From contig NZ_CP047226.1 of the NCBI RefSeq assembly GCF_009867135.1, positions 2,294,001 to 2,358,000 on the forward strand: DNA of 64,000 bases, written 5' to 3'. Each line of letters opens with the position of its first letter. Positions within the stretch are counted from its first letter, which is position 1. This DNA is from Moraxella osloensis. GTDB lineage: Bacteria; Pseudomonadota; Gammaproteobacteria; Pseudomonadales; Moraxellaceae. The position numbers were made by a program, and so were the translations under genes. Shown piece after piece: positions 16,678-25,588 of the stretch. A model generated the notes under the pieces. The model was not told the DNA's origin. It made no database searches and worked only from the letters and a program-made list of their open reading frames with translations.

Positions 16678-18001
16678 AACTTACTTGTGGCTGACGCCCT
16701 TGCATGATATCAGCCATCGCTTTTGCTGAGCCGTTCGAGTGCGTCCAGCCCAAAGTGCCATGTCCGGTGTTGAGATACAAATTATCAATGCGTCCTTGGC
16801 GATTGACCGCGCGACCGATAATCGGCACATTTGACGGTGTCATCGGTCGCAGCCCTGTCCAATAATTTGGCTGGGTCAAATCTACCGCATCCCCAAACAC
16901 CTCTCTCACCCGCCGCGTAATCGCTTGGCAACGAATGGGATTGAGCTCAAGGTTAAAACCGTTAAATTCAGCCGTTCCTGCTACTCGCAAGCGATCGCCT
17001 AAGCGCGAGTACACCAGTTTAAACTCATCATCAATCAAGCTCACATAAGGTGTCTCATGGGGTCGCAACACGGGGTACGTGGCTGAATAACCTTTGGCAG
17101 GATAGATAGGTAGATTGATACCCAATGCTTTGACTAAGGCAGGACTATCACTCCCTAACGCCAGTACATACGCATCGGCGGACAGTATCTGTGACTGCGC
17201 TGGCAAAGCAGCATTGTCTTTGCTGTCAACAGACATTACTTCCACACCGTCAATGTGTTGGTTATGATAGACAAGTCGTTTGATGGCGGTATTATATAAG
17301 AATGTTACCCCTTGCTGCTGACAAAGTTTTGCCAAGCGATGGGTGAATTTTTGGGCATCCCCCGATTCATCAAGTGCGGTATAAGTCGCCCCAACCAATT
17401 CTTTGCCAATACCAGTTAACGCAGGCTCTAGCTCTATCGCTTTATCCACACTAATCACTTGCCGATCACAACCCAATTGCTGCATCCGCTTAGTGGGTGC
17501 TATCGCTGCTTGAAACTCAGCATGATCGGTATAAAAATGCATAATACCGCGTGTCAGACAGTCATAATCAATGCCCGTTTGCGCCCTGACTTCGCCCAGT
17601 ATCTGCCGAGAGTATAATCCTAAATTGACCATCTGCACCAAATTAGCATCGGCACTTTTCGCATTGCACTGCTGCAAAAACTGCCAACCCCATCGCCACA
17701 GCGCCATATCAGGGGCTGTATCTTGCGCTGTACTGCCGGGCAAACCCAATAACCGACGCCAGCGAAACAACAATGGCGCATCTTCTCGCAATAACCATTT
17801 TAGCGCTTTATAGGGTGTATCAGGATTTGCCCAAGGCGTGGCATGTGACACAGATATTTGCCCACCATTGGCAAACGATGTTGACAATGCCGCGCTACTT
17901 TCACGCTCGATTACCGTTACCTCAAACCCTGCTTGTCGTAGCTGCCAAGCAGTGGTGACACCCACCACCCCTGCACCAAGCACGATTACCTGCTTTGTCA
18001 T
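16652..18001 (-). CDS. dadA: D-amino acid dehydrogenase (FAD)
   Basis: DadA is a membrane-associated flavoprotein that oxidises D-amino acids, chiefly D-alanine, to 2-oxo acids and feeds electrons to the respiratory chain. The 449-residue protein starts with the FAD Rossmann motif VLGAGVVGVTTAW, then shows STSFANGGQIS and, near the C-terminus, TGHGTLGWTHS, all typical of DadA. TAAGG lies upstream of the ATG. No alanine racemase lies beside it here. An IS5-family element ends 59 bases upstream of the start, so its promoter may have been altered. Confidence 0.95.
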   Translation of the reverse strand: MTKQVIVLGAGVVGVTTAWQLRQAGFEVTVIERESSAALSTSFANGGQISVSHATPWANPDTPYKALKWLLREDAPLLFRWRRLLGLPGSTAQDTAPDMALWRWGWQFLQQCNAKSADANLVQMVNLGLYSRQILGEVRAQTGIDYDCLTRGIMHFYTDHAEFQAAIAPTKRMQQLGCDRQVISVDKAIELEPALTGIGKELVGATYTALDESGDAQKFTHRLAKLCQQQGVTFLYNTAIKRLVYHNQHIDGVEVMSVDSKDNAALPAQSQILSADAYVLALGSDSPALVKALGINLPIYPAKGYSATYPVLRPHETPYVSLIDDEFKLVYSRLGDRLRVAGTAEFNGFNLELNPIRCQAITRRVREVFGDAVDLTQPNYWTGLRPMTPSNVPIIGRAVNRQGRIDNLYLNTGHGTLGWTHSNGSAKAMADIMQGRQPQVSFNFVGLQD

Positions 18002-18141
18002 AACTTGCCTTACTGTCGTTAGCTGATGAATATGTATAGATAAAAAATGTAGATTGACTAGGGCGTGTCCCTAATTTGAATAAGCCCAAAAGAGCCCTAT
18101 TTTAACCCTATATTCCAGTAAAATATAGGCAAACACAAACA

Positions 18142-18597
18142 ATGGCGAGAACCGCAATAACTGACAACATATGGGAACAATTACAAACAACCATGAAAGC
18201 GCACGGCTGTCATCAATGGAAGAACGACCGTACTGTTATGGAAGCCATACTATGGAAGCTAAGAACAGGTGCACCATGGCGAGACATACCTATTGAGCTA
18301 GGGTCATGGAAAACCGCCTATAACCGCTTTAACCGATGGTCTAAAAAAGGCTTGTGGCAGAATTTTTTTTTGATCTACGAAAAGAAATTGACAAAGAATG
18401 GGTATTCATCGACGGAAGTTATGTACGGTGTCATCAACATGCAAGTGGAGCTCGGCGTGGTTTCGATAGAGCAATTGGACAAAGCCGTGGCGGAAACACG
18501 ACAAAAATACACCTATGTGTGGACTCGCATGGAAATCCGCTCGATTTTAAAGTCACTGGGGGTAACGTGCATGACAGTCAAGTTGCAAACGACTTGA
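18142..18597 (+). CDS. IS5-family transposase, OrfA
   Basis: The upstream frame encodes the N-terminal helix-turn-helix domain of the transposase (residues 1-75, with KLRTGAPWRDIP and SWKTAYNRFNRWSKKG). Family resemblance ends at the T run near 18363-18371. The remaining residues to the stop at 18597 are out-of-frame sequence, so the 151-residue product by itself lacks the catalytic core. A fusion with OrfB through a -1 frameshift would give a full transposase of about 250 residues. Confidence 0.82.
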   Translation: MARTAITDNIWEQLQTTMKAHGCHQWKNDRTVMEAILWKLRTGAPWRDIPIELGSWKTAYNRFNRWSKKGLWQNFFLIYEKKLTKNGYSSTEVMYGVINMQVELGVVSIEQLDKAVAETRQKYTYVWTRMEIRSILKSLGVTCMTVKLQTT

Positions 18598-18893
18598 TAG
18601 AAGTCATACAAGAAGCTCAATATTTTATCGCTGACAAAGGGTATGACTCGCAAGAAATCAGAGATAAAGCGATAGAACACGGTATGAAAGCTATTATACC
18701 AAAGCGTAAAAATGCCAAGCAACCTAACCCTGATTTTGATAGCTACCTTTATAAATTACGCCACTTAGTCGAGAATGCATTTGCACGATTAAAGCAGTTT
18801 CGTAGTATTGCTACTCGCTATGAGAAATTAGCTCGTAATTTTAAATCGATGCTTTACTTGGCTTGCTCTATTATTCATGCTAAGTTAAATTGA
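18354..18893 (+). CDS. IS5-family transposase, OrfB (catalytic part)
   Basis: This frame holds the DDE catalytic domain: FIDGSYVRCHQH (first Asp), FIADKGYDS (second Asp) and HLVENAFARLKQFR (Glu). It lies in the -1 frame relative to OrfA and overlaps it by over 240 bases. Reading back from the T run, OrfA and OrfB join smoothly (LWQNFFFDLRKE). The ATG at 18354 may not be a true start; expression by programmed frameshifting or transcript slippage on the T run is more likely. All catalytic residues are present, so the copy may be active. Confidence 0.82.
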   Translation: MAEFFFDLRKEIDKEWVFIDGSYVRCHQHASGARRGFDRAIGQSRGGNTTKIHLCVDSHGNPLDFKVTGGNVHDSQVANDLIEVIQEAQYFIADKGYDSQEIRDKAIEHGMKAIIPKRKNAKQPNPDFDSYLYKLRHLVENAFARLKQFRSIATRYEKLARNFKSMLYLACSIIHAKLN

Positions 18894-18914
18894 GGACACG
18901 CCCTAGCAATCAAT

Positions 18915-18947
18915 AAAAAGCCCCCAGTTATCATGGAGGCTTTTTTT
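18915..18947 (-). terminator. Terminator downstream of mscL
   Basis: A stem AAAAGCCCCC/GGAGGCTTTT with one mismatch, a 9-base loop and flanking A/T runs lies 55 bases past the mscL stop and 12 bases outside the IS. It could act in both directions. Confidence 0.7.
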
Positions 18948-19001
18948 CATTTATAAATAACATGGGCTGAAATTTTCATCTATCAGCTTTTTTACAAACC
19001 G

Positions 19002-19433
19002 TTATTTGCTTAATTTACTGCTGATTTCACGTAGCAATAGTACTTCTTCTGAAGGTTCTGGTGCAGCCGCTTCTTGCGCTTCGCTTTGACGGCGTAGGCG
19101 GTTCATGGCTTTCACCAACATAAATATGATAAATGCCAAAATAATAAAGTTGATTAAGATGGTGATAAAATTACCATATGCAAACACAGGCACGCCCGCT
19201 TTTTTCAGTGCATCATACGTCATGGCGGTGCCTGCAGGTACATCACCTAATACCATAAACATATTGGTAAAGTCGATTTTGCCGCCCATAATCGCAGAGA
19301 TAATCGGCATAATAATATCTTCTACCAATGACGTCGTAATTTTACCAAATGCGCCACCGATGATGACACCCACTGCCAAATCCATCACGTTACCTTTGAG
19401 GGCAAACTCTTTAAATTCTGACATCATACTCAT
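19002..19433 (-). CDS. mscL: Large-conductance mechanosensitive channel
   Basis: MscL forms a pentameric inner-membrane pore that opens under extreme membrane tension and releases solutes on osmotic downshock. The 143-residue protein shows the family N-terminus ([29 protein letters not shown]) as the first helix, a second helix around 80-105, and a charged C-terminal bundle ([10 protein letters not shown]). TAGGAG lies 8 bases before the ATG at 19433, so this start, rather than the internal ATG three codons later, is preferred. It is a single-gene unit. Confidence 0.96.
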   Translation of the reverse strand: MSMMSEFKEFALKGNVMDLAVGVIIGGAFGKITTSLVEDIIMPIISAIMGGKIDFTNMFMVLGDVPAGTAMTYDALKKAGVPVFAYGNFITILINFIILAFIIFMLVKAMNRLRRQSEAQEAAAPEPSEEVLLLREISSKLSK

Positions 19434-19548
19434 ATAACTTCTCCTACTTTCAAAATAATCGCTACAATCGTTGACTAAAAAGCCCTTATCATCATAAGGA
19501 ATTGTGTAAAATTTTAAACCTTTGCTTTGCCAGTGTGTAGATTAAATT

Positions 19549-19578
19549 AAAAAAGCTTGTAACAGGCACAAGCTTTTT
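19549..19578 (-). terminator. Intrinsic terminator of typA
   Basis: A perfect 11-bp stem AAAAAGCTTGT/ACAAGCTTTTT with a 7-base loop lies about 48 bases past the typA stop. Confidence 0.85.
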
Positions 19579-19626
19579 GTAAATAAATGTTAGGCTTTTT
19601 CAAAATTTTATAGCTTAAATCTGCTA

Positions 19627-21465
19627 TTATTTACGACCGTTACGTTTACGTTCATTCTCAGTCAAGTATTTTTTGCGTAGACGAATTGACTTTGGTGTCA
19701 CTTCAACCAACTCATCATCTTCAATAAATTCCAGCGCTTGTTCAAGGGTAAAAATGATTGGCGGCGTTAAAATAATCGCATCATCGGTACCACTGGCGCG
19801 CACGTTCGTCAACTGTTTTGCTTTGGTTGGATTGACTACCATGTCATCGCTACGTGAGTTTTGACCGACAATCATACCTTCATAGACTTCAGTTTGTGGT
19901 GATACAAACATACGACCACGTTCTTGAAGGTTAAATAGCGCATAGCCCAATACAGTACCATTCACCATAGAAATCAACACACCATTTTGGCGTTTTGCCA
20001 CATCGCCTATTTTCACAGGACCATAATGTGAGAAACTTGAGGTCATGATACCGGTACCTGAGGTAATGGTTAAGAACTCAGAGCGAAAACCAATCAAACC
20101 ACGTGACGGTACTACCGCTTCAATACGGATACGACCTTTACCGTCAACTTCCATATTGGTCAATTCGCCTTTACGGTAGCCCATTTGCTCCATTACCGCG
20201 CCTTGGTGCTGTTCTTCAACGTCAAAAATCACATTTTCAAAGGGTTCTTGCTTCTCGCCTTCGATTTCACGAACAATTACTTCTGGACGTGACACACCCA
20301 GCTCAAAACCTTCACGGCGCATATTCTCAATCAATACAGACAAGTGAAGTTCTCCACGACCTGATACTTTAAATTTATCAGGACTATCGGTATCTTCTAC
20401 GCGAAGTGCCACGTTATGAATTAACTCACGTTCTAGGCGCTCACGAATATTGCGTGACGTCACGAATTTACCTTCTTTACCCGCAAATGGTGAGTTGTTG
20501 ACTTGGAAAGTCATCGATACGGTTGGCTCATCGACACTTAGCGGCGGTAAGGCTTCTACGTTTTGTGGATCACAGATAGTATCAGAAATATTTAACGCAT
20601 CGATACCCGTGATACAAACGATATCACCTGCCTGCGCCATAGGTACTTCGATACGGTCAAGACCATGGTAACCCATGATTTGTAGGATACGGCCGTTACG
20701 TTTATTACCTTCTTTATCCACAATCGTTACAGGCGTATTGGTTTTAACCGAGCCACGTTGAATACGACCGATACCAATCAAACCTTTGAAGTTATCATAA
20801 TCAAGGCTTGAAATCTGCATACGGAATGGACCGTCCGTATCCACCTGTGGTGGCTCAACGACATTAACGATGGTTTCAAACAATGGCTGCATATCTTCTG
20901 CAAGCTCGTCAGGCGCTAACCCTGCAATACCATTCATGGCAGAGGTATAAACGATGGGAAAATCTAGCTGCTCATCTGTCGCACCCAAATTATCAAACAA
21001 ATCAAACACCTGATCCATAACCCAGTCTGGACGGGCGCTTGGTTTGTCAATTTTATTGATAACCACGATTGGCTTTAAGCCACGGGCAAATGCTTTTGAG
21101 GTCACAAAACGGGTTTGTGGCATAGGACCATCAACGGCATCAACCAATAACAACACACAGTCAACCATCGACATCACGCGTTCCACTTCACCACCGAAGT
21201 CGGCGTGACCGGGGGTGTCGACGATGTTAATACGGTATTCAACGCCGTCTTTAGGATTGGTCCATTTGATCGCCGTGTTTTTGGCTAAAATGGTAATACC
21301 ACGTTCTTGCTCTAATGCGTTAGAGTCCATGACACGTTCAACTTCTGCGGCACGCTCACCAAAAGTACCAGATTGTTGTAACAGTTTATCGACTAGAGTA
21401 GTTTTACCATGGTCAACGTGGGCAATAATCGCAATATTGCGAAGATTTTTGATTGAATCTGACAT
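19627..21465 (-). CDS. typA: Ribosome-associated GTPase TypA/BipA
   Basis: TypA/BipA is an elongation-factor-like GTPase that binds ribosomes and helps 50S assembly and stress adaptation. The 612-residue protein has [15 protein letters not shown] (P-loop), [20 protein letters not shown] and NKIDKP in the GTPase domain, followed by the EF-G-like domains and a basic C-terminal tail ([12 protein letters not shown]). Length and motifs match E. coli BipA. It is transcribed alone, with a strong terminator behind it. Confidence 0.97.
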   Translation of the reverse strand: MSDSIKNLRNIAIIAHVDHGKTTLVDKLLQQSGTFGERAAEVERVMDSNALEQERGITILAKNTAIKWTNPKDGVEYRINIVDTPGHADFGGEVERVMSMVDCVLLLVDAVDGPMPQTRFVTSKAFARGLKPIVVINKIDKPSARPDWVMDQVFDLFDNLGATDEQLDFPIVYTSAMNGIAGLAPDELAEDMQPLFETIVNVVEPPQVDTDGPFRMQISSLDYDNFKGLIGIGRIQRGSVKTNTPVTIVDKEGNKRNGRILQIMGYHGLDRIEVPMAQAGDIVCITGIDALNISDTICDPQNVEALPPLSVDEPTVSMTFQVNNSPFAGKEGKFVTSRNIRERLERELIHNVALRVEDTDSPDKFKVSGRGELHLSVLIENMRREGFELGVSRPEVIVREIEGEKQEPFENVIFDVEEQHQGAVMEQMGYRKGELTNMEVDGKGRIRIEAVVPSRGLIGFRSEFLTITSGTGIMTSSFSHYGPVKIGDVAKRQNGVLISMVNGTVLGYALFNLQERGRMFVSPQTEVYEGMIVGQNSRSDDMVVNPTKAKQLTNVRASGTDDAIILTPPIIFTLEQALEFIEDDELVEVTPKSIRLRKKYLTENERKRNGRK

Positions 21466-21586
21466 AAAAAAATAGCTCTTGAAAATTCGGCTAGGAAGGG
21501 AAATTAAAACACGCGGTAGTATAACATCTTATCGTTAAAAATAGATTAAATTTATCTAAGTTGAGTTTATAGGGGATAATAAAAAT

Positions 21587-21618
21587 AAAAAAAGCTACCA
21601 ACGAGGGTAGCTTTTTTT
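21587..21618 (-). terminator. Intrinsic terminator of ompA
   Basis: A stem AAAAAAAGCTACC with loop AACGA and GGGTAGCTTTTTTT lies 14 bases past the ompA stop. Its strength fits an abundantly transcribed gene. Confidence 0.88.
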
Positions 21619-21631
21619 AGTTAATAACTAA

Positions 21632-22798
21632 TTATTGTACGTTCATGTCTTTAGTTTGAACGGTTGTGCCAGATTTGTTACCAGTGATGATAGCATATAC
21701 ACGACGGTTCATTGCACGGCCTTCAGCAGTGTTATTGTCTGCGATTGGGCGGTCATAACCGTAACCCACTGTGCTAATACGTTGTGGTGCAACACCAAAC
21801 TGGTTAACTAACATGGATTTAACCGCATTTGCACGTGCTTCAGACAAACGTTGGTTGTAACGCGCAGATGGACCAGTTTTTGAAGCGTGACCTTGAATTG
21901 AAGCTGTTGAATTTGGATATTCATTCATTTTTTCAGCAACTTTTTGGATTTCTGGTTTGTACTGATCTTTGATGACAGTTTTGTCATTGTCAAAGAATAC
22001 ACGTAATTCCATACGTAATGCGTCATCAACTGAGATTTGACGTGGGCAACCGTCAGCATCTACAACAACATTTAATGGAGTGCCTGGGCATTTGTCAACG
22101 CTATTTGGTACGCCATCTTGGTCATCATCACCATCAGTTAAGATAACTGGTGCAGGCTCAACGGGAGTAGGTTCAACCAATGGTGCTGCTGGTGCCAAGT
22201 GACCACCTAGAACTACGTTAAGACCTGCTAATGCTAGACCTTCCCACCAATCGTTATCGAAGTTATAAATCGCACGACCTTCACCACGTAAGCTTAATGC
22301 GTCATTGATGCGGTAGTAAGCACCAAGACCTAAGTTACCGATAGTGTCTTTAGAAGTTTCTTTGCGGCCATCATCAAATGCCATTGAGGTTTTTGATTGA
22401 CCTGCACCGATTAATACATATGGCTTGAATGGGCTGTTAGTGTAGCCACTGAAGGTTTCAGTACCGATAGTAAAGTTACCTGAGTATGATTTTTGTTCAA
22501 AATCCCATCCTTTGTTAGCTTTATCACCATTAGCATTCAATGCGTCAGAATCAGTTTCACCGTACTCTAATTCAAGTGCGATAGTAGGTGTCAATTCGAT
22601 ACCAATACCTGCACCAGTGTACAAGTCGTTATCTTGGTGAGTATTTGAGAATTGCTCGCCTTGTTTGTCTTCAGTTTTACTGATACCATCTACATAATGA
22701 TAACCTAGTAGCAAAGGTGTAAAAGTAACGCCTGCGTTAGCGGCTACTGGCATAACAGCTGCAGCAACAACTGCTAGAGCGATTTTATTTAGCTTCAT
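21632..22798 (-). CDS. ompA: OmpA-family outer-membrane protein
   Basis: This is a two-domain OmpA-like porin of 388 residues. It has a signal peptide (cleavage after AANA, near residue 22) and an eight-strand beta-barrel region (about 23-195). A Pro/Val/Glu hinge (LVEPTPVEPAPV) is followed by a calcium-binding thrombospondin-3-like stretch (DGDDDQDGVPNSVDKCPGTP) and the C-terminal peptidoglycan-binding domain with IQGHASKTG and NQRLSEARANAV. GGAGG lies 8 bases before the ATG, and the leader is long. It probably anchors the envelope to peptidoglycan and may be a major surface protein. Confidence 0.93.
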   Translation of the reverse strand: MKLNKIALAVVAAAVMPVAANAGVTFTPLLLGYHYVDGISKTEDKQGEQFSNTHQDNDLYTGAGIGIELTPTIALELEYGETDSDALNANGDKANKGWDFEQKSYSGNFTIGTETFSGYTNSPFKPYVLIGAGQSKTSMAFDDGRKETSKDTIGNLGLGAYYRINDALSLRGEGRAIYNFDNDWWEGLALAGLNVVLGGHLAPAAPLVEPTPVEPAPVILTDGDDDQDGVPNSVDKCPGTPLNVVVDADGCPRQISVDDALRMELRVFFDNDKTVIKDQYKPEIQKVAEKMNEYPNSTASIQGHASKTGPSARYNQRLSEARANAVKSMLVNQFGVAPQRISTVGYGYDRPIADNNTAEGRAMNRRVYAIITGNKSGTTVQTKDMNVQ

Positions 22799-23463
22799 AG
22801 AAGTCCTCCAAAGGATTGGCTTATTTTAAATTAAAATTAACCTGACAGTTAATTCACAAAATAACACATAAAACACATGCAATTTATGAACTTGTTAAAT
22901 ATAGCTTAACGCCTAAAAATTGTGTTTACAACTCTTTTTTTTACATTGCTACACAATATTACACGAACATCACAATATGTTATATTTTTATTTTTTAGTA
23001 GCTAAGCTTATTAGTCAAGCTCAATACTAAGAATTCAACAACTATCATGATTTGAAACTACATATCAAAACTATACACTCATCTTGAGAAGGATTTTAAT
23101 ACAGTCTATTTAAATTTACCATATCTTAAATTCATACTGTCACTAAATGATACATTCTAGTGACATTTATTTACTTAATGTGTAACTGATACATTTGCCA
23201 TACCACTAAAACAGTTTCGTCTAGATAATGGCTCAGCATTAATAATATGGTACAGGTAATTTAACATGTAAACCCATTAATCGGTTTTGAAAACTTCAGT
23301 ATGTCAGACAGTACCAGTCTTTTAGTCGCTTTTATTAGCTTTATAATCAAATACACATTTTATATCAATATTTGTTTGTTAATTTATCAAAACTCTCTAT
23401 AATGATAACCTAAAATCGTTTATTGTGTTATTCCATCATGATCTAGCCGGTAGCTTTAATAGC
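22799..23463. other. Long AT-rich spacer between ompA and the pseudopilin gene
   Basis: About 665 bases hold no convincing reading frame, RNA gene or terminator. The part next to ompA must contain the ompA promoter and a long untranslated leader; a GGAGG site is visible. I could not settle on a single promoter. The middle is AT-rich, with runs of T and A and no strong inverted repeat. Confidence 0.5.
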
Positions 23464-24027
23464 ATGAATGATTCGAAAGCCAACGTATTCTCAATAAAAA
23501 GACAGGGATTTACTTTGATTGAAACAGTCGTCGTTTTGGCTGTTTTATCCATCATTGTGGCGATGGCTTCGATTACTATTATTAACAGTTTAAAGCAAAT
23601 GGAAGCAAAAAACGTTGCTTCAAGCTTAATGAATTTTTTAAGCAGGGCAAAACAAGAGGCGTTGATTTATCAAAACCCTGTCGTTGCCTGTCTCGCTAGT
23701 GATAGCTTGGCTTGCGTGACAACTGGCGGTCATCAGCTAATTAGCTTTATCGATAAAAACAACAATAACAGCTATGAGGCAGCGGTAGACAAACTCAATC
23801 ATCAGCTTACGTTAGACTTGTCTTGGGGTGTGCTTACGGCAAATATCTCGCTGAATAATAACTACATTATTTTTAAGCCAGAAAACGCTAGACCCATTGG
23901 TTATATGGGCAATATTCAATACTGCCCTTTAGATGGTAAGGTCGATAATCGACTAAGGGTAAGTTTTAGCAAAACAGGCATCATCAAATATAAGCCCTAC
24001 TCAGTTGAACAGTTTAACTGCCCCTAA
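23464..24027 (+). CDS. Type IV pseudopilin, GspH/FimT-like
   Basis: The protein carries the prepilin processing motif KRQGFTLIETVVVLAVLSIIV, cleaved between Gly and Phe by PilD, followed by the single hydrophobic N-terminal helix. The remaining 150 residues form a variable globular part with two pairs of Cys. It resembles the FimT/GspH minor pseudopilins, which in related bacteria help pilus assembly or DNA uptake. I chose the ATG at 23464; a GTG at 23425 would add 13 residues. No other pilus genes are next to it. It converges on pdxJ, with 3 bases between stops. Confidence 0.8.
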   Translation: MNDSKANVFSIKRQGFTLIETVVVLAVLSIIVAMASITIINSLKQMEAKNVASSLMNFLSRAKQEALIYQNPVVACLASDSLACVTTGGHQLISFIDKNNNNSYEAAVDKLNHQLTLDLSWGVLTANISLNNNYIIFKPENARPIGYMGNIQYCPLDGKVDNRLRVSFSKTGIIKYKPYSVEQFNCP

Positions 24028-24030
24028 CAG

Positions 24031-24780
24031 CTAGGCTTTTGCGGTAAATGCTTTTCTCATTGCGACCACCGCTTGGCTAAGCCCCATAAACACACTGTCT
24101 GCAATAATGGCATGACCGATGTTTAGTTCATGGATGCCAGCTATATCAGCAATAAGTGCAACGTTATCACGGGTAAGACCGTGCCCTGCATTGACCAGTA
24201 AACTTGCTTTTGCCTCGTGGGCATGAGTCACGGCTGTTTTGATACGGGTGATTTCATAGCTAATTTTAACTTGGTCATGTTGCAAACAATAGTCAGCATA
24301 GGCGCCCGTGTGTAGTTCAATGGCATCTGCCCCAAGCGCAATGCTTTTATCAATTTGCGCCAACTCTGGATCAATGAATAGTGATACTTGAGTGCCGACT
24401 TGATGTAACTGTTGAATCGCGCGGGCTATTTTGTGCTGATTGCCAATCACATCAAGCCCGCCTTCGGTGGTCAGTTCTTGGCGTTTTTCAGGGACAAAGC
24501 ACACCCAAGCTGGCTTAACATCACAGGCTATCGCAACCATCTCGTCAGTGACCGCCATTTCAAGGTTCATACGAGTGGTTATGACTTTGGCAAGCCGATA
24601 AACATCATCATCTTGAATGTGACGACGATCTTCACGCAAATGCAGCGTGATACCATCCGCCCCGGCCTGCTCACAAATTAACGCACCTGCCACAGGATCG
24701 GGATACGCCACGCCACGCGCTTGCCGCAGGGTTGCAATATGGTCGATATTCACACCGAGTAAGGGTTGATTGCTGGTCAT
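24031..24780 (-). CDS. pdxJ: Pyridoxine 5'-phosphate synthase
   Basis: PdxJ condenses 1-deoxy-xylulose 5-phosphate with 3-amino-2-oxopropyl phosphate to make pyridoxine 5'-phosphate, the last ring-forming step of vitamin B6 synthesis. The 249-residue TIM-barrel shows [15 protein letters not shown] at the start, [15 protein letters not shown] near 40, ELHTGAYA, and the C-terminal [14 protein letters not shown] motifs (here [11 protein letters not shown] and ELNIGHAII). AGGG precedes the ATG. It is the last gene of the lepA-lepB-rnc-era-recO operon. Confidence 0.97.
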   Translation of the reverse strand: MTSNQPLLGVNIDHIATLRQARGVAYPDPVAGALICEQAGADGITLHLREDRRHIQDDDVYRLAKVITTRMNLEMAVTDEMVAIACDVKPAWVCFVPEKRQELTTEGGLDVIGNQHKIARAIQQLHQVGTQVSLFIDPELAQIDKSIALGADAIELHTGAYADYCLQHDQVKISYEITRIKTAVTHAHEAKASLLVNAGHGLTRDNVALIADIAGIHELNIGHAIIADSVFMGLSQAVVAMRKAFTAKA

Positions 24781-24819
24781 GATATGCCCTATTTTGTCTA
24801 TTATTGATACTGGGTAAGC

Positions 24820-25575
24820 TTATTGATATTGGGTAAGCTGCTGCCAAAGTTCTCGGCTTTGCAAGGTTTGATAATTGAGTAAATTATCCATCAAATGGCG
24901 GTGCATAGCACTGATGCTATTGACCAATTGTTTGGCTAAATCAAAATCTTGTTGCATCATTTGGTTAAACTGCGTTTCATCTTGTAAACATTGATACCAA
25001 GTTAGCAGCTGTTCACCTGTTAATGCTATGTCGGGTTTATCCAAGGGTAAAACTGGCATAAATCCCTGCTGTAGCTGGTATTGATAACGCTGCGATGGGA
25101 CTATTAAATCCCCCAACGCATCTTTAGCAAAATCGAACCCATAGCCTAATTGTTCAAACAATACATTTTCAAAGCACCTTAAATGCCACTTTAAACGGGT
25201 CATGTCATGGGGCGATTGCGCTGGCTCGACAAATAGATTTGCCATGTTTGCAAGACACTGCTGATATGCTTGCCATATCTCAGCAAACGGCTCTTCGACA
25301 GGCAATAGCTTTTGTAAAACCTCATTGAGATACATGCCTGCGTAGAGGCTTTGTCCTCTGAGCGTAATGTGATTTTGCAAAATCTGGCTTTGACTAAAGG
25401 TTTTTAGGCTGTTTTTACCATTGCCAAAAAATTGTATGGGGACAAATAGCGGTAAGTTTTTTTTACCGATACCATGTACTACCCCCGACTCTTCACTAAA
25501 CAGGTAAATCAAACTACGGCTTTCACCATATGGCTTTTGGTGCAGAATATAACCTGTTAGCAGTTGATTGCGCAT
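24820..25575 (-). CDS. recO: DNA repair protein RecO
   Basis: RecO anneals single strands and, with RecF and RecR, loads RecA on gapped DNA. The 251-residue protein starts with the OB-fold region (GYILHQKPYGESRSLIYLFSEESGVVHGIGKK) and continues with the LQSRELWQQL-type helical C-terminus. A zinc-binding Cys cluster, present in some RecO proteins, is absent, as in many gammaproteobacteria. The gene starts 13 bases after era, in the usual rnc-era-recO-pdxJ order. Confidence 0.93.
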   Translation of the reverse strand: MRNQLLTGYILHQKPYGESRSLIYLFSEESGVVHGIGKKNLPLFVPIQFFGNGKNSLKTFSQSQILQNHITLRGQSLYAGMYLNEVLQKLLPVEEPFAEIWQAYQQCLANMANLFVEPAQSPHDMTRLKWHLRCFENVLFEQLGYGFDFAKDALGDLIVPSQRYQYQLQQGFMPVLPLDKPDIALTGEQLLTWYQCLQDETQFNQMMQQDFDLAKQLVNSISAMHRHLMDNLLNYQTLQSRELWQQLTQYQ

Positions 25576-25588
25576 AGTAGCCTATAGC

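Larger units (their letters stand above)
18061..18903. mobile_element. IS5-family insertion sequence, 843 bp
   Basis: The ends GGGCGTGTCC CTAATTT (from 18061) and the complement of GGGCGTGTCC TCAATTT (to 18903) form imperfect inverted repeats. TA flanks both sides as the target duplication. Two overlapping plus-strand frames make the transposase through a -1 shift at a run of nine T. Size, ends, target and frame structure match the IS5 family (IS427-like group). The same ends occur on the MITE between phoB and phoR. The element lies between dadA and mscL. Confidence 0.9.
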
